Origin: Oasisia sp. SBJ-2009
Lineage: Eukaryota; Annelida; Polychaeta; Sabellida; Siboglinidae
Reading direction: 5' to 3'
Length of the DNA stretch: 64,000 nt
Assembly (NCBI GenBank): GCA_964017155.1
Contig: OZ024858.1
Coordinates: forward strand, 26,949,687-27,013,686
Shown: one piece after another, positions 42,255 to 56,276 of the stretch
Layout: each line of letters starts with the position of its first letter
How positions within the stretch are numbered: the stretch's first letter is position 1
Notes under the pieces: generated by a model
What the model was told of the DNA's origin: nothing
Seen by the model: the letters and a program-made list of their open reading frames with translations, nothing else
The model's database searches: none
Made by a program: the position numbers and the translations under genes

Positions 42255-43714
42255 GTTGCATCGTTTCTGCACATGTTTGTAAAACACATCCACACATAGT
42301 GATTTTAGTTTATTGTTTTGCTATGATAATGCAGGCATAATAGTGTTTTGATAATGTAACTATAGGCTTTCATTATTCTGATAAATATTCCCTTTGCAAA
42401 ACAAAACTATTGATTTTTTATACAATATTTTATAGGATATTTGCATTTAGTTTTTCATAGAATTATATAGAATAGTCAATAGGATTTTTACTATAGAAAA
42501 CCATAGGATATTGCCTATAGAAGATAATATTCTATAGAAAACCATAGGATATTTCGTAGTTTTCTATGGAATACTTCCTACAGGGAATATCCTACAGAAC
42601 ATTTCCTATATAATTGTTTACATTTTTTTTTTTTTAAACTATGGAAAATATTATATTGACTGTCTATTGACGTTTAATTCTTCACATTGTTATGAACCAG
42701 AATACACGTGTATCGGACATGTTGATTCATATAAACCACGCATGATTAAAATCACAGAATGATCTAAGACTTATCATGACTTTGTGACTTTCACTCTCAG
42801 TACAAAAACAGGGCTCTGTGATAATAATAATATTTATTATTTATAAAGCACAATAGCCAGCATGTTCAAAGTGTTGTATGATAACATATCAAATTACTCA
42901 TTATGTGTTATAAAATAATAATAATAATAAATATAACCGTCAAAATTATGTTCAGATAAATAAATATACACATTAAATTAATCATATTAAAACTGTTACT
43001 AATTTATTAAACATAGTAAATAAGTAAAGTCGATGACTAAAAAAACCTAAAACTAATTATTACACTATTTACAGGTGAAACACATACTAAACATTCGCAC
43101 AAATAAATAAATACCGACAAAAACAATACATAATTTTTATGTATAAAAATAAGGCAAGATAAAATATTTAGATCAATGTCTGGAAATGTTATGGGATATT
43201 TAAAACGTCAGCAATAACATGTACGAAACACCACATACATGCATAATATACACCAGTCTGCACATGTGCTGCGAGATACGGTGCGTACGAATCGTGACTT
43301 CTGAATGACTTCAGGGCTTCTGCAGTGTACATACCCGGAATGTTTATGAACTATGTGTAAATGCAGCCATAATCTAAAGTCAGTAAAGAGGGCAACTTTG
43401 ACACATCATCTACCCATTCCGTCCTGTCAGTGTCAAGCCTTCAAGCTGTACGGGTGTGGGACATCTATCCCGATAATGACAGTTTCTGCGCTATAGCGAT
43501 TCAACGACACACTGTCAAGATGGTTTATTTGGTCAGCCAAGTGTGCCATTACTCACATATGTCCATGCACAAAAAGAACTGATTAATAACAGTTATAACA
43601 GCCACAAAACGAACGACTAACCAACATAACATAGCACTCCCCGGCTTAGCGCCGCTGCTGTTTACGACTTTCTGCCCTACGCGAACCTGCGCATGCGCGA
43701 CCTACTTCGCTTTG
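42255..43714. other. Rest of the B-specific block, no gene
   Basis: AT-rich sequence. At 42,430-42,620 the words CTATAGAAAACCATAGGATA and their complements recur several times. At about 42,825-43,100 an ATAATAATATTTATTATTTA stretch followed by AAAGCACAATAGCCAGC looks like a short interspersed repeat. The right edge of the block, where homology to A resumes, is GTTGTGCCGCGTAGCGG at about 43,715. Confidence 0.5.
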
Positions 43715-44324
43715 TTGTGCCGCGTAGCGGAAGACTGGTCGTTAGGAAAGGATCGTAAGAATTCCGCTAGATGGCGACATGCAGTAAGACCGGAAATTTA
43801 CCTGTGGCTGTGCCGTGGCTGTAGGGTTGCTATTTTGACTTGTATCCGGCTGTAGATACCTTACCTTGGGATACCTTAGATAACATAAATTTCATTAAAA
43901 ACATCTGTAGATGTCTATGACTATGTGATAACGGGTCCCGTGATAACAGGTGAACATTTTTTGAAAGACTTTTTAGATAGGCAGATTTTATATAACTGTA
44001 GTGTAGCTAGACTTCACGGACACGGTCACGGTGAAGTTCACGTGAGTAGTATAATAAAAATTATAGTCTATTACCTGCAAACGTAGTTCACTAGTTCAGT
44101 AGTTGTCTTTAGCGAGTGTAAAATTGTAACACACACACGTTCTCGATTTGGGACGTAGGCCTAAAAACCTCTGGCTCTGAGGACGACAAGCTAGCACTTT
44201 GGCCAGTGACCATCCTCACTAAGTGCCAGCATAGAATTAGAAACGGCGGCTTGGCGTAAAACTAAATGTTATGAAAAAGACTGACTAGTAATTTTCGATC
44301 GACCAGCCGGGCGTTTCACGACAT

Positions 44325-44745
44325 ATGCCAGTGTCTACTCCATGACCTTACCTTGGCAAATGTCACCTCTGCCAAGTATCTCGACGTCACCATCACCCGT
44401 TATATCAGCTGGAACCAGCACATCAAAAAAAGTTGTGCTAAAGCCTAAAGCCAACAGCCTAGCCTAGGCTTCTTATGTTGAAACTTGAAACAAGATCAAA
44501 CATCAAGATAGACGCCACCCAGCTGAAGGAGACTACCAACAACACTGAAGTATAGAGGCACATGCAGTATGGAACCATACATCCAATGTAACAGATTAAG
44601 GCAGTCCAAAGAGGTTCCACTCAGTTTATAGCCATTCAATATCAGAAAACATCTAGTGTCACTGCAATAATTAATTGGTGAGTCCAGTGTCCTTCTCTGC
44701 AGCATCACAGGAAGGTGGCAAGGCTAATTACTGAAGACCCTTCAC
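44325..44745 (+). pseudogene. LINE RT C-terminal fragment (copy B, fuller version)
   Basis: The plus strand reads LANVTSAKYLDVTITRYISW and NQHIKKSCAKA, then after a gap SLGFLMLKLETRSNIKIDAT, KAVQRGSTQFIAIQYQKTSS and LQHHRKVARLI. These match the CR1/Jockey order: KYLGV.I...W..HI, LGFL.R.L, VQRR.ARF and L..RR...RL. Copy A keeps only the last third (4,615-4,745). Confidence 0.75.
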
Positions 44746-44812
44746 ATCAGGTGTCCTCCATGACCCTGGCAGTGACCACAACTTCTGTTGTGCCTATAAC
44801 AAAAAATGCCTA

Positions 44813-45144
44813 CCCAGCAAACAAGGAACCATTTCTGAACCATTTGGCACGTTTCTTACTGGTTCATAATTGGTACCGCCCCACCAGTATGTGTATTCAC
44901 GTGAATAAATGTATTCTGCCTGTTGTCACGAGTTTTTAATGAGTTTGACACGAGTTCTACTGGGTCAGAACTGGTATTGTTTCATTAGCACGTGCCATCA
45001 CGTGAAAAACTCACGATCTCAAGTAAACACGTGTCAACACACCAAATTTGTTCACAGAATCCGGTGAATTCACGTGAATTGAGCCGGTTGAACTCGTGAA
45101 TTCACTTACAAAACATGTGAAATCATGGGTCGTTGTTTGCTGGG
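44813..45144. mobile_element. MITE with CCCAGCAAACAA inverted ends (copy B)
   Basis: This is the orthologue of 5,072-5,404, flanked by TA, differing by a limited number of substitutions. It is bordered on the right by the empty site of A's 0.89-kb insertion. Confidence 0.7.
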
Positions 45145-45379
45145 TATGTTGCCATCACAAGATACACTGCCAAACTCTTATGAGGAAGTGTGACAGCTCA
45201 ACTTCAAAGTCAGCCAGGAAACCAAAATAGCCTGGTGCCAGGTTGGAGCCTTACTAAAGAACAAAGGAGATATTGACCTATGCACTGCTCTGCCTGTCAT
45301 CATATGAGTAAAACACTAATTATGACTAAACTAGATTATTTGCTTTTCTTTCACCTTTTATAGTAATATGTATTCTGAA

Positions 45380-45690
45380 AATGAAAAGTATTTGAAATAC
45401 TTTCCAATGTATTTGTATTTAAATACTTTAGCATTAATAAATATTTGTATTTGAATCCCTTTAGAGTATTTGTATTTAAAATTTTAAATACATTTCAATG
45501 TATTTGACCCCATGTCTGCTGGCCTGATGTTACACCCTCCAATGGTCAACTGTCCCAAGAGGACACATACTACAACTCTGCTAGATACAGTGAAGAACCA
45601 AATCTCGACATTATTCCTTCCTCCCAAAAACCATTAAAGACTAGAATGAACTGCCTGACACTGCAGAACAAGTAACACTTTCAAGGGAAG
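45380..45690 (+). repeat. AAATAC-type palindromic repeat and LINE tail (copy B)
   Basis: The left half repeats GTATTTGTATTTAAATACTT and its complement. The right half (45,535-45,680) is the LINE tail shared with 8,915-9,060. Confidence 0.55.
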
Positions 45691-46167
45691 GGTGCCACAA
45701 GACTAGAACCTCCACCGTTAAACAATTTTTCACTAGAATTTAATTACACAGGTATGCAAAATACCAACCATATACTGATATAGTACAACATAATTACACA
45801 ATACAATAGTGGTTAATAGTGGTCAGTGTTTCAGTGTCTTGAAATTGAAATTATGATTGAAAAGACAACACGATAAACTTTGACTATGTTAACTTATTGT
45901 TAAAATGCATGTCAGCAACGCAGAATGTCAGTATTCAATGGAGTGCAAGCAGACCTAACCACTAAGTATCCACCAATAGTAGGTTCCATTTTCTGATGGA
46001 CTTTCAAACTACCCGGGGGTATGTATTTTCATTGATGTAAGTTAAACGTTGTTTCAATCCTGAGTATGAATACAAAGACTTCCTTGTTCACATGCCATTT
46101 CCATGTGGTTATTTTGGATGGCAATTTTGTTAATGCCTATAAAATGTGTGTTCTTGTTGCAGAAATC

Positions 46168-49100
46168 ATGGATCCTGCTTCACAAGACCAGCTCCGTGTC
46201 TTTCGCCAGTTGACATTTGCCAGATGTGGCTTAATGTTTGGAGTTTTCCTCCTTTTCACTGGTATTGGTGCCACAACTATGGGATATGCACAACCGTCAT
46301 TCAGGTATTTCTGCCACTGCCTTTCATGTTTTATCAGACTTATCAGCAGAATAGTTGACCAGTTCACTAGTGTAGGTCTTTAGGGATGGTCACTACATTT
46401 ATATCCCTGGTATATATAAATTAATGTTTGCCATAAATATATTACATCTGATAATCTGTCCAAAGGTGTATCTTCAAAAATGGTATATACATATATTATA
46501 AATATGATCATTGTTACCCATAGTTTGTAATAGCTAATAATAGCAAGTTTTGTATATTTTATCAAGTTTATGACATTGTGTATGTTAAATGTGAGTCTTG
46601 AGGGACAACTGTGTTTGTTTTGGGAAAGGTAGTCAATATTTTGCATATTTACCATATCATTTATCATATCATGAAGCATTAATTTTGTTGAGTTCATGGC
46701 AATTTTCTTAATTAACTGTTATAAGAGAGCATACACCCCCAAGCGCACAAGCTTTGATTGGACAGTTAACGCCCTGAAAGGGCCCAGTCCAGTATATGGA
46801 ATACAAAGAAATGTTAATCTAGTAAATGAATAACACACACACTCACTCACTCACTCATTCATTCACTCACTCACTCACACACACACACACACACTGTCAA
46901 ATACATACATGATGTAATGATCTCATGTGTGTGTGCATGTGCAACATTTATATGTCGAGTCAGTCGTTGTCTTACATGTTGATGTGGACATATGGTTTAC
47001 AGAGCGACGCGGGTGATAGGACCAATTATATTGGTCACAGGCTTTACTTTGCTCGCAGTAGGAATAGTGGCAGGCGTCCATTTGAAGAACAGAGTTCCAC
47101 AGACATCTGTAGCAAACGCAGTAAGTCAACTTACTTTTTTCTGTAGAAAGTATAAACAACCTACATCCATGTTCTAAGGGAGCAGTCATTTTTACATGAG
47201 GAGTAGGTCAGAAAAATCTGAGACACTGTAATAATTAATAAATGAAATAAATTGATATAGTGCCAAATGTAGTAAAAACTATTTAGGGCACTTTACATGT
47301 ATATGTCCTTAAAATTAATTAATTAATTCAATCACTACCTTATCTTGTTCATTGATCTCACTCACCCTTTATTTTGTACTAATCCTAATCACCAAAAGAA
47401 AATGTTTTGGTTAACCATTGTTCATTTGCTAGATTAACCTTTCTTTGTATTACCCTTGTTCAAAACAGACTTCGGTTTAAAAACTGCCTGCTTGCACATT
47501 TTTAAATATGTAAAATTTTGAGAAGTATCACATGCAATAAAGAGGCACTTTCCTGTCAAATTCATAGAGATGGGGATATGTGCATATTTGTGTGTGTGTG
47601 CGTGCGTGGGTGTGTGAGTGTGTATGTGTGTCTATATGTGTTTCCTTTGGCAGTGCATGCAATCCTGCAAGTAGAAATAAGAGATGACATTTAATGTTTG
47701 TATCTTGCCCATGCAGCCAGTGGTAAGTGGAATGGCACCATGTTTGGGCTCTTACCCCCCAGTCGGGGTGGCCATGCAGCCGGTGCCAGGTACCTACCCA
47801 CCACAGCAACAACCAGGACAAATGGGGTATCAGCAACAACCGGGACAAATGGGGTACCAGCAACAACCGGGACAAATGGGGTACCAACAACAACCAGGAC
47901 AAATGGGGTACCAGCAACAACCGGGACAGATGGGGTACCAGCAACAACCGGGACAGTGTACCCGGCCATTCGTACCCCAGGCTGGGTGCCCACCTCAGCC
48001 TACAGCCCCGCCCATGGGATATCCTTCTGACAGTGCTGGGTAAATATTGGGCCTGCACAGTTTTTATGTTCTTGCTCCCGAGTTGATTTAGATTGCTTTG
48101 GCTATAGCATAATTTTATATTTCAGTCATTCACTTTTGTGTCATTTTCATTATTATTTTACTAAGAAAACCAAACAAAGCATAAGCAATCAGACAAGTCA
48201 CATTTTATTGTTTCAAAATATGTAGTTTTGAAAAATGTTTAATTACCTATGGACCCATATAATGTCTTTCATTGGTCTCCAGCTGTTTAAATGTGATCTA
48301 ATGTATACCAAGATAGTAAATATGACTACCCATAAAAGAAAAATCCCAGCCTTTAAAAGGCATGGATCCTGCTTCATAAGACAAGACCAATATGTTATTC
48401 AAACTTTTATTGTGCAATGAATAGGTGAAATTGTGATTTTTGCATTTGAAGTAAACCCAATTTATAACGGGATATGACCGTACTGTTGTTGCTGTTCGAG
48501 CAAATATATTTTTAAAAGTGTGCGATGGTATACCTTATATTATATACACGGAGTCATGTCATGTAGCGGGTAGCCATAATTCCATAACAACACCTGTATA
48601 ATATTCTTCAGAACTTTCTAATGTCTCAAATGTCAACATGGATTATGGTCAACGAAAGAAAAAATTAATCATTATTACAGTATACCGGGTAGTACATTTA
48701 TGAGGTAAGAGGTTTGTCAGATATTTTAGTGTTTTTATTGGTATTGCTATAAATAGTAGTTTCCATTAAGACACTGCCTCTGTGTGCAGATGGCACTGGT
48801 GTGGTAGAAATGTAACAGTGTTTATCAATGTCATGTCAACGTTCTGATTTCAAACACAATTTTGGTTACCTACAAATTAAGTCTCCATATCAAAATCTAT
48901 AAGAAAGAAAATGCTAAGGAAATTAAAGATCAAGCTCTACATGACTGTCATTAGACCAGTACTTCTGTATGGAGCAGAATGTTGGACAGTTAGAAAGAAG
49001 GAGGAACAGATTCTCGAGAAAACAGAGATGAAGACGTTGAGAAGAATTAAAGGAGTTACATTGAAAGACAAAGTAAAGAGTGTGGACATCAGAAAGGAGC

Positions 49101-49824
49101 TAGGTGTGAGTGGCATACAAGAGAAAGTAAGAGAAATGAGACTATGCTGGTATGGACACATGCAGAGAATTGAAGAAAACAACGAAGTGAGAGCAGTTGG
49201 TGACATGAGAGTGCCAGGAAAAAGGCCAAGGGGGAGACCAAGAGGGAGATGGATGGATTGCATCCGAAGGGATATGGAGGCACTGCGGATCACCCTGGAG
49301 GATGCCCAGGACAGAACATTCCGGAAATCAAAAATTCGGGCCGCTGACCCCACCTAGTGGGAAAAGGCGAAGAAGATCTAAATCGAAAAGAATGTATGAG
49401 ACATCTTATACCCACCGACGGCAGTCACCCTGGGGCTCACTACGACGCACCGTTATGACGGTGACCATAACCCGGCAATTTGAACCCCTCACATACACAT
49501 AAAAAAATAGCCAACTGCATCTCTTCAGTTCAAACTACATTCTGGGAGATGTTATTCTTTTCTGATAAGCCATGAGCTACACAACAAATCTTAGTCTCCT
49601 GGATTTCCTGGGAGGGTTGGAAGTATATGGCAATGTCGTCTGTAACCTTTCTGTGCACTTTTGATACAGTAATGTTATTTGCAGTTGTCGCAGCTGTCGG
49701 ATGTGTCCGGTTGTGTCCTGTAAACAACATGGACAACCTCACATGATGATTAAGTAATACAAGTTATTCATATTGCAGTGTTCCTGCTGTGCCACCACCG
49801 CCATATGAAGACATGAAGAAGTAG
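46168..49824 (+). CDS. Two-pass membrane protein with Gln/Pro repeat tail and PPPPY motif, paralogue B (four coding exons)
   Basis: Coding exons are 46,168-46,304, 47,003-47,120, 47,717-48,039 and 49,779-49,824; introns are GT/AG with the same phases as paralogue A, and the joined frame is 624 nt (207 aa). Predicted membrane segments lie at about residues 20-40 (RCGLMFGVFLLFTGIGATTM) and 50-72 (VIGPIILVTGFTLLAVGIVA). The tail has six QQQPGQ units at 9-residue spacing (115-165), one more than A, and ends PPPPYEDMKK. Exon 1 differs from A by substitutions and two extra residues (RVFRQLTF region). The frame is also open upstream to Met 46,066, so the N-terminus could be longer. All splice signals and the frame are intact, so both paralogues could be expressed. 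The function is unknown; a WW-domain partner is suggested by the PPxY end. Confidence 0.86.
47800..47960 (+). repeat. 27-bp coding minisatellite in exon 3 of gene B
   Basis: CAACAACCGGGACAAATGGG plus GTACCAG is repeated with few changes, encoding QQQPGQMGY. There are six units here; the matching array in gene A (about 11,717-11,845) has five, more diverged units. Exon length differs by exactly 27 bp. Confidence 0.93.
48911..49357 (+). pseudogene. LINE reverse-transcriptase C-terminus, unbroken (intron 3 of gene B)
   Basis: This 148-codon open frame begins MLRKLKIKLYMTVIRPVLLY and GAECW and ends AADPT, orthologous to the split copy at 12,786-14,719. [10 protein letters not shown] and [17 protein letters not shown] are the strongest motifs. 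It is 5'-truncated to the last part of ORF2, so it is not functional even though its frame is open. Confidence 0.88.
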
Positions 49825-50664
49825 ACTTTGAGGATGGCTGCCTTCCATCACTGCTTCACTAACCAACTCACATCAAACGTTGTGTGCTGCAACAGGTGAC
49901 GGAACATATTGGAATGATTTTATATATATATATGTGTGCGTGCGTGCGGGTGTATTTTTTATAAACCCATGTGATGTCTCGTACACCTTGCTACAGTGTA
50001 TATTTAAGGAGGCATACAAGCAATTACAATGCCACACTGCTGAAGTAGAGGTTTTGTGTTTGATAGCCACAAGTTGTATCTGGAGTATCGTCGAGTGTCA
50101 GCTGACATTCACATGAAAAATGTGGAAATGGCATAATATATATATATATAATTATAGTTTTAACAATTGTTTGTTATATGACAATTAATCAATGTATGGT
50201 GATTCGCTATGGTCTATATTTCTATATTTATGCGGTCAAAGTCCGAGCATTTAATACAAAACGAATTTGACCAATATCGTTAAGCAGAACTGTCATGGAT
50301 TGCCACAGATGTTTACATGCAATTTCATTTGTAATGTATTTACTAGTAATATAAACTAAGTGTAATTACTTACACTGACTCCAGTTCCAGTCTGTGATAC
50401 GTGTGTATGTAAACGAAATATTGTTCATTTGTGAGTTGTATACGACATCATGGTTCATAAAATGTATGTACATTTTTATAATTAATTTGATTAATTTAGT
50501 GAACACTCGATAAGCCATAGGCTTCCTTGTTCACATGCCGTCTGGAGCTTGGCCATGGAGGGCAACTTGTTAAACCTTGTTAAAATGTACATACTGCGAT
50601 TGTTCTAATAAGTTTAATCAGTTGCGTCGCTCTGTGTCAGATTCTGAAAGATGTCAGTTTGTAT
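49825..50664 (+). other. 3' flank of gene B
   Basis: Downstream sequence shared with A. Relative to A it has an extra stretch of about 60 bp with TA and TGCG repeats at 49,918-49,965. GCGT at 50,665-50,668 is the empty target of A's 7.17-kb element. Confidence 0.5.
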
Positions 50665-52708
50665 GCGTGTTCAGTTTGATTATTTATGACGTCATGGAAG
50701 TAAGGGCCTCTGTGATATAACATGGCGTGCATCTATGAAAGTTGGTATTTCAGACCGCATTTAACATTGATGTATCCTGGTTGCTATCAGCAGACTCCGT
50801 CAAGCAATTAACAAATGTAATGGCTGCCCGAACTTGTGCTTTTCGCACGTGTTCACGCGACATATAGGACATCAATGGCGAACGTACATGATCGTTAGGG
50901 GGCGCTGATAAGCAACTAGCGTCTGTGACGTACTCGAGTTCTTTACGCGCGCGCCGGCTGTTTAATTTTGTTTCCGTTCTTCTTCGAGGTCTATTAGTCT
51001 CCAACTGCTATAACTATAAGGCATAGACGACAGCGTGTGTTAACACATGCTGGGTATAATTAGTGAATGCGGTGTAACGAGGTAGCAGGACGCTGGCGGT
51101 TGACAGCACGAGGCCCGCGTTGCGTGATGGCGCCACCTGGATTATTAGTTATGTAGGTTCCCCATTTGATGTATCCAGTACATCGCGGTTTGCTCACCAA
51201 ATAGAAAAATCCAACCGTGTTAATAACTGTTAAATAAATTATGTGAATCATTAGTACTCCGACAGTACATTTAGTTTAAGCGTTACTGCATACATTTGAC
51301 ACTTTAAACAAATCTCCCTTAGGGTTTTGTCATGAAAATAATCTTCTGAAGCCAGAATGTCAACAAGATATGAAAAGCGCATTTTCAGCCAGCCATTTCA
51401 TGATCGCTTGACGGAATTTAGTATATAAATGTAAATATGAAATATCAGGTACACATTAGTCACTGGATGTGAACAGGATATGTTTTGGTTACTATCGTTT
51501 CAACATTGCAGTGGAATCGGTTCATCTTACGAACACGCAATCCGCTGGATATACCAAGGATTTAGTCTTTGCTTTTGGGTTATTGTCGTTTGAACATAAT
51601 AACTGCTTAGTCCGGCAATATATACGTGGCCGCGGATACGATGCAGGGTAGAGCATTCACGAAGTTTCAACGGCAGTAATTCGGAGAAGTAAACAATTCC
51701 TGTACATATACATCGCAAAATTTGTTCAGTGTACTATGGTTTCAAAAATAGCATGTCGGGTATAATTTCTTTTCGGGTAGACATTGGGCGTGTAGTTTTG
51801 TTATATTATTAATATATATATATATACATATATACATATACATTAGATAATAATACTGCATGCAATTTTGGCTTGGTTGTGTATGTTATCACATATGTTA
51901 TCACATATGTTATCACATATGTTATCACATATCAATAGTTTGCTATTGTAGTTTAGTTTTCGTTCTGGTCATCACAACGAAATATAATTGTAGTTATGGG
52001 TCAACATATGTAACGCATACATCATGCTAAATATGACTGACGTTATGTATGTATTTAAATTTAGTCAACTTGTTCAAGCTGAAGCCCTGCAATATAAATT
52101 ATAGTCATTGTAGTGTTGACAATGCTGTTCATGTTATGTAGGTGCGTGTGTATTGCCACCTTTGTTGATACTTACTTTTAAGTACCCCTGTGACATATTT
52201 TAAATGCAAATATTGTACTATTAACACACTGCACCTTTTGTACTGCATGTCATTGTCTAATGAAATACAGTTGATTTTATTAGAAATTTACCATACAATG
52301 CTTTGTGTTGACGTACGAACAAGCATCAACAAAAGAGATGAGAATGTTTGCTCATTATTTACGGTTTAACTGGAGTAACACAGTGTTGACGAAGAGTCAT
52401 CAAGATTGTGCACTTTTGCGAACCTGGAATGCCACTCCGCCCTCCCCGAAACGGGACAAAAAAGGTTATGGCATATGGACGCTATTAATGAGTCACTCAA
52501 TTTTACAGGTGTTTACCTTAATAACCCATTTTGGTAAACATTCTTTTTGTGTTGAGTATATTTCTAGGAATGTTTCAGATGTAGTAATACGATCTGGGTC
52601 GTTGTACACCGATCTCTAGTTTGTATTTTTTTAATATAACCCTGTATTTAATGCATTACTATTTTATGGGTTTATCATACATAGCAGTCGTGTATTCTTA
52701 GCATGTGT

Positions 52709-52779
<71 letters not shown>

Positions 52780-53030
52780 TTGTGTGTGTGTATTTGTGTG
52801 TGTGTATTTGTGTGTGTGTGTGGTGTGTGTGTGTGTGTGGTGTGTGTGTCTATTTGTGTGGTGTGTGTGTGTATTTGCGTGTGTTTATGTGTTTGTATTT
52901 GTGTATGAGTGTGTATGTATGTACGTGTTTAAGTGAAATGGGTGTACTTATTTCAAGTATCCTCTATTTAGGATTATTTTGGGACATTAACGATGACCCT
53001 AATGCACTGACAACCACACCCACCCCCGTA
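50665..53030. other. Right part of copy B
   Basis: This includes the CpG-rich stretch nearly identical to A (50,665-51,275), with the minus-strand frame METNRPRRRTETKLNS (51,004-50,750). About 160 bp at 51,283-51,445 are absent from A. The word GTTATCACATAT is repeated four times in tandem near 51,886-51,930 where A has one. The TG microsatellite at 52,705-52,920 ends just before the duplication edge. Confidence 0.55.
52708..52920 (+). repeat. TG-rich microsatellite
   Basis: (TG)n with TATT, GG and TC interruptions, longer than the copy A counterpart. Cys-Val open frames over it are artefacts. Confidence 0.92.
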
Positions 53031-54145
53031 TGAATGCACGCACTAATGCATGCACGTATACACAATCCGAAGCGAGAGACAACTGGCTGGTAATAAGTTG
53101 CAGATGTACTTCGTGAACTATGTGAATGAACATGTTCGTACGGCTACACACGTCATCGTGGGAAACGCCGCGTGAAAGCCGACTTGCAAAAGCACGGTGG
53201 TTGCCCGGAAGCCTTTAAAGGTGTTGGACGTAATCACTGCTTTGAGCGACGTGTTTACGTCGGACTGCCACTCACCTGTGGACCTTTGGCTACGTATACT
53301 CAAGTGGAACGTTGTCGTGTCACGTGACGATTTCTACAAACGACCATTCCATATGAAGTGACCAATTTGCTCTGAGTAGTGTAGGCGCTGAGTCGGTGCA
53401 TCTGACCCATACAAACGTTCGGTGTTCGCAACCAGCGGGTCACATATAATTATAAAGTACCACGTAATATAATAGCAAAATCAATACGCCACATTTACAT
53501 ACTTGCTTTACCGGGAAGCATCCACGAAGGTTTAATTATGTTCACAGTTCGCAAGATACGATTAGTAAGGATGCATTGGCCGGTGAAAGTGTGAAACGAA
53601 GAACCCATTCAAACGCGCGTAGTCGTAGACGCTCTCCACTCCCCTCTGACGTCATTAACTGTGTTTCCTCGATTCAGTATTTATGGTCGTCTCCGTGAAG
53701 ACCAAGTTAGTACATGTAACAAATACAGCTGTAGTACCATCTACAACACCTCTTGCAACCCACCGATATCCTTCCGTTACCTATCAACCCAACCTGCTAT
53801 AAAAATGTTACCCAAAATCAAGATATCTTCAAACTGCGCCACCATCGCACCCTGTCCCACATAAGGATCAACAAAACGATGTTTGCTATCGGTTTCCTAC
53901 CTAGAACATCCATGCTGGTGCAGTGGTGTGTGAAGACAATCGAACCAGTAAGGTCTGCGAGAGGCGTACAAAACGAAAGGACAGCCAGCGCTTCTTCTAC
54001 CACTGTTCTGACGCCTGTGTCCATGTCAATACTGCGACCGGAAGTTTACGAAACGAATTGGGTTAACCAGTCATTCCCGGACTCATTTCCAAGACGGAAT
54101 TTCATGACATTATGGTCATCATCGGCCACGATGGACGAATATTAT
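53031..54145. other. Unassigned sequence after copy B
   Basis: Moderate GC content with no recognisable gene. A 132-codon plus-strand frame (53,753-54,151) and overlapping minus-strand frames have no domain I recognise and no splice context that favours one. Confidence 0.35.
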
Positions 54146-54225
54146 TTTTAATACAGAAGGACATAGATATGCTAGAAATAGTATAAAGGAGAGCAACCAA
54201 AGTGATACAAAAAACTGAGGAATAT
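54146..54225 (+). mobile_element. Short LINE RT fragment
   Basis: Plus-strand translation gives QKDIDMLEIV, stop, RRATKVIQKTEEY, matching the LINE RT motif KD...LE.VQRRATK. Too short to classify. Confidence 0.5.
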
Positions 54226-55985
54226 TAGTTAGCAATAACGGTGAGTGGGAGATGTTAATGCTACACTAATAAGGAAAGCCACTCAAATACTATACGATCC
54301 GGTCCAGCCTCTGAATGCAGCTTTTCAGAATCTTCCGTTAGAGTGAATTATAAAGGTTCAAACAGTGGTTTGAAATGAACGTTTGGTTTGAAGTTTGAGT
54401 GGAAGATTAACTGTACATGTTCGCTCACTGTGGGTAGGTTTATATGTTGAAACTGCATGCTGGGCAAAATAGTCCTAGAAAAGGGTAACAGGGACTTCAA
54501 TATCTTGCAAGCACGACATTACGGTAGGAGATGCAATACTTTGGTGGTAATCATGCCTACCAAGTTTTTTTTTTATAAATCAGTGAGTTTTGGGAGAGCT
54601 TACATGAATCTCAACCGTTCGGTTCTGTTAATTGTTTTACAAACGAAAATGTTTGGTAAACAGAGAATCTAGCCTGGGGATATCGGAACAAATACAGGAG
54701 GAGGAATTTTTCAAATTGCGAACATTGTTCCGAGCTTAATAAAGTAACTATACACAATTTGGCAGTAGATCTTCAACATGCATGTTGTAGTTTTAAGAAC
54801 GTAATATTAAATGAAAAAAAAAAAAATCTGGCACCCTCGCATTTAACGGGCAACTATCTTAGCACCAGCCGGTGCAGCGACCTTATTCCTATTTGTGACG
54901 CATGCCCGATGTGCGCCATGCATCTACAACACGACTATCCCGGTGTGAGGTCATTTAACTCGTGTCTCCAGGACTGGACTAGTAGGCGGGGTGACGCGTT
55001 GTAGTGTCTCGGTTCGCCACTAACGAGGACTTATAACACGGTGTGTGGGTGCAGGACTTCACATCCGACCGCCATGTGGCGTGTGTCGGTCTGCTCGGTC
55101 ACAATGATACCATTAGCCTCGATGGTGCAGATCTCTACAAAGTTCATGTCCACTAAGTCTTGCTTAAGGGCGTTCCATACTAACAGAATACAGCTTTCTG
55201 GCCTATATACGGCCCACCTTTATATAGGTTTCGTAACGTTGTTGGAGAAGCTCGGTCAAAGTAAGTCTACCGGAGAGACAGTAAGTACACACGGGCGTAC
55301 CTATGCGCACTTATACGACCTCTTGTGTCATCTCCGTTGACCAGTATCCATTGACCAGTGGGTATTCGATCAACAGTCGAGACAGTGCAACGAAGTCGCG
55401 CGTGACGTTTCTGGTTATACAATGCCGCTATCTCGACAAATCTGCGTCCTCAAAGCTGGGCCATTTTAGCCAACAAAGAAACATTTTCAAAAACGGAAAT
55501 GAATGTCCGCGTCGCGCGCAGACATAGGAAACGCGGCGGCGTAATTATGCAATTCGATAATGCGTTATACATGATATCAAAACAGACCTTTACTGCTACT
55601 GCTAGACAGCAAAACACAGAAGTCACCTCTTAGACTACAAGGGTACTTTAGTGAATCCCATGGAATATCATATATTCGTAAAACAAGTCCTTTATCCTTT
55701 TATATACTTTTTATTACCTACGTTTCAAAATAGTATGTGTTACCAAAATTCCTCGGCTTAATTGGAATATCCTGTATTATATTTAGGAATATGAAACAGA
55801 ATCGTCGGCCCTGACGTGTTATCATTACTTGTAACTAGCGCTTTAAATGACGTGGTGTAATTTAAAGTTATTGTTTTGAATACTGTATTATATTCAGTAT
55901 AATGTGTTTATGTTAACCAACTTATGACTGAAACCTTCATACCTACAATAACAAACATTTTTATTTATAAGTGATGCCTGGTAAA
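54226..55985. other. Unassigned sequence
   Basis: No gene is identified. The minus strand at about 55,205-55,035 has a 55-codon stop-free stretch (ALKQDLVDMNFVEICTIEAN and onward) in a locally GC-richer region; it could be an exon, but I do not recognise it. Confidence 0.3.
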
Positions 55986-56019
55986 CATGATATTGTGTGA
56001 TTTTTATGTACGTATACCC

Positions 56020-56276
<257 letters not shown>

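Larger units (their letters stand above)
34772..53030 (+). repeat. Segmental duplication, copy B
   Basis: This is the partner of 1,660-25,258, same orientation, unit spacing about 33 kb. It is shorter because it lacks the five or so insertions specific to A, although it carries two of its own. The right edge (CCCCCGTA at 53,023-53,030) is exact. Beyond it the flanks of A and B are unrelated. Confidence 0.93.
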
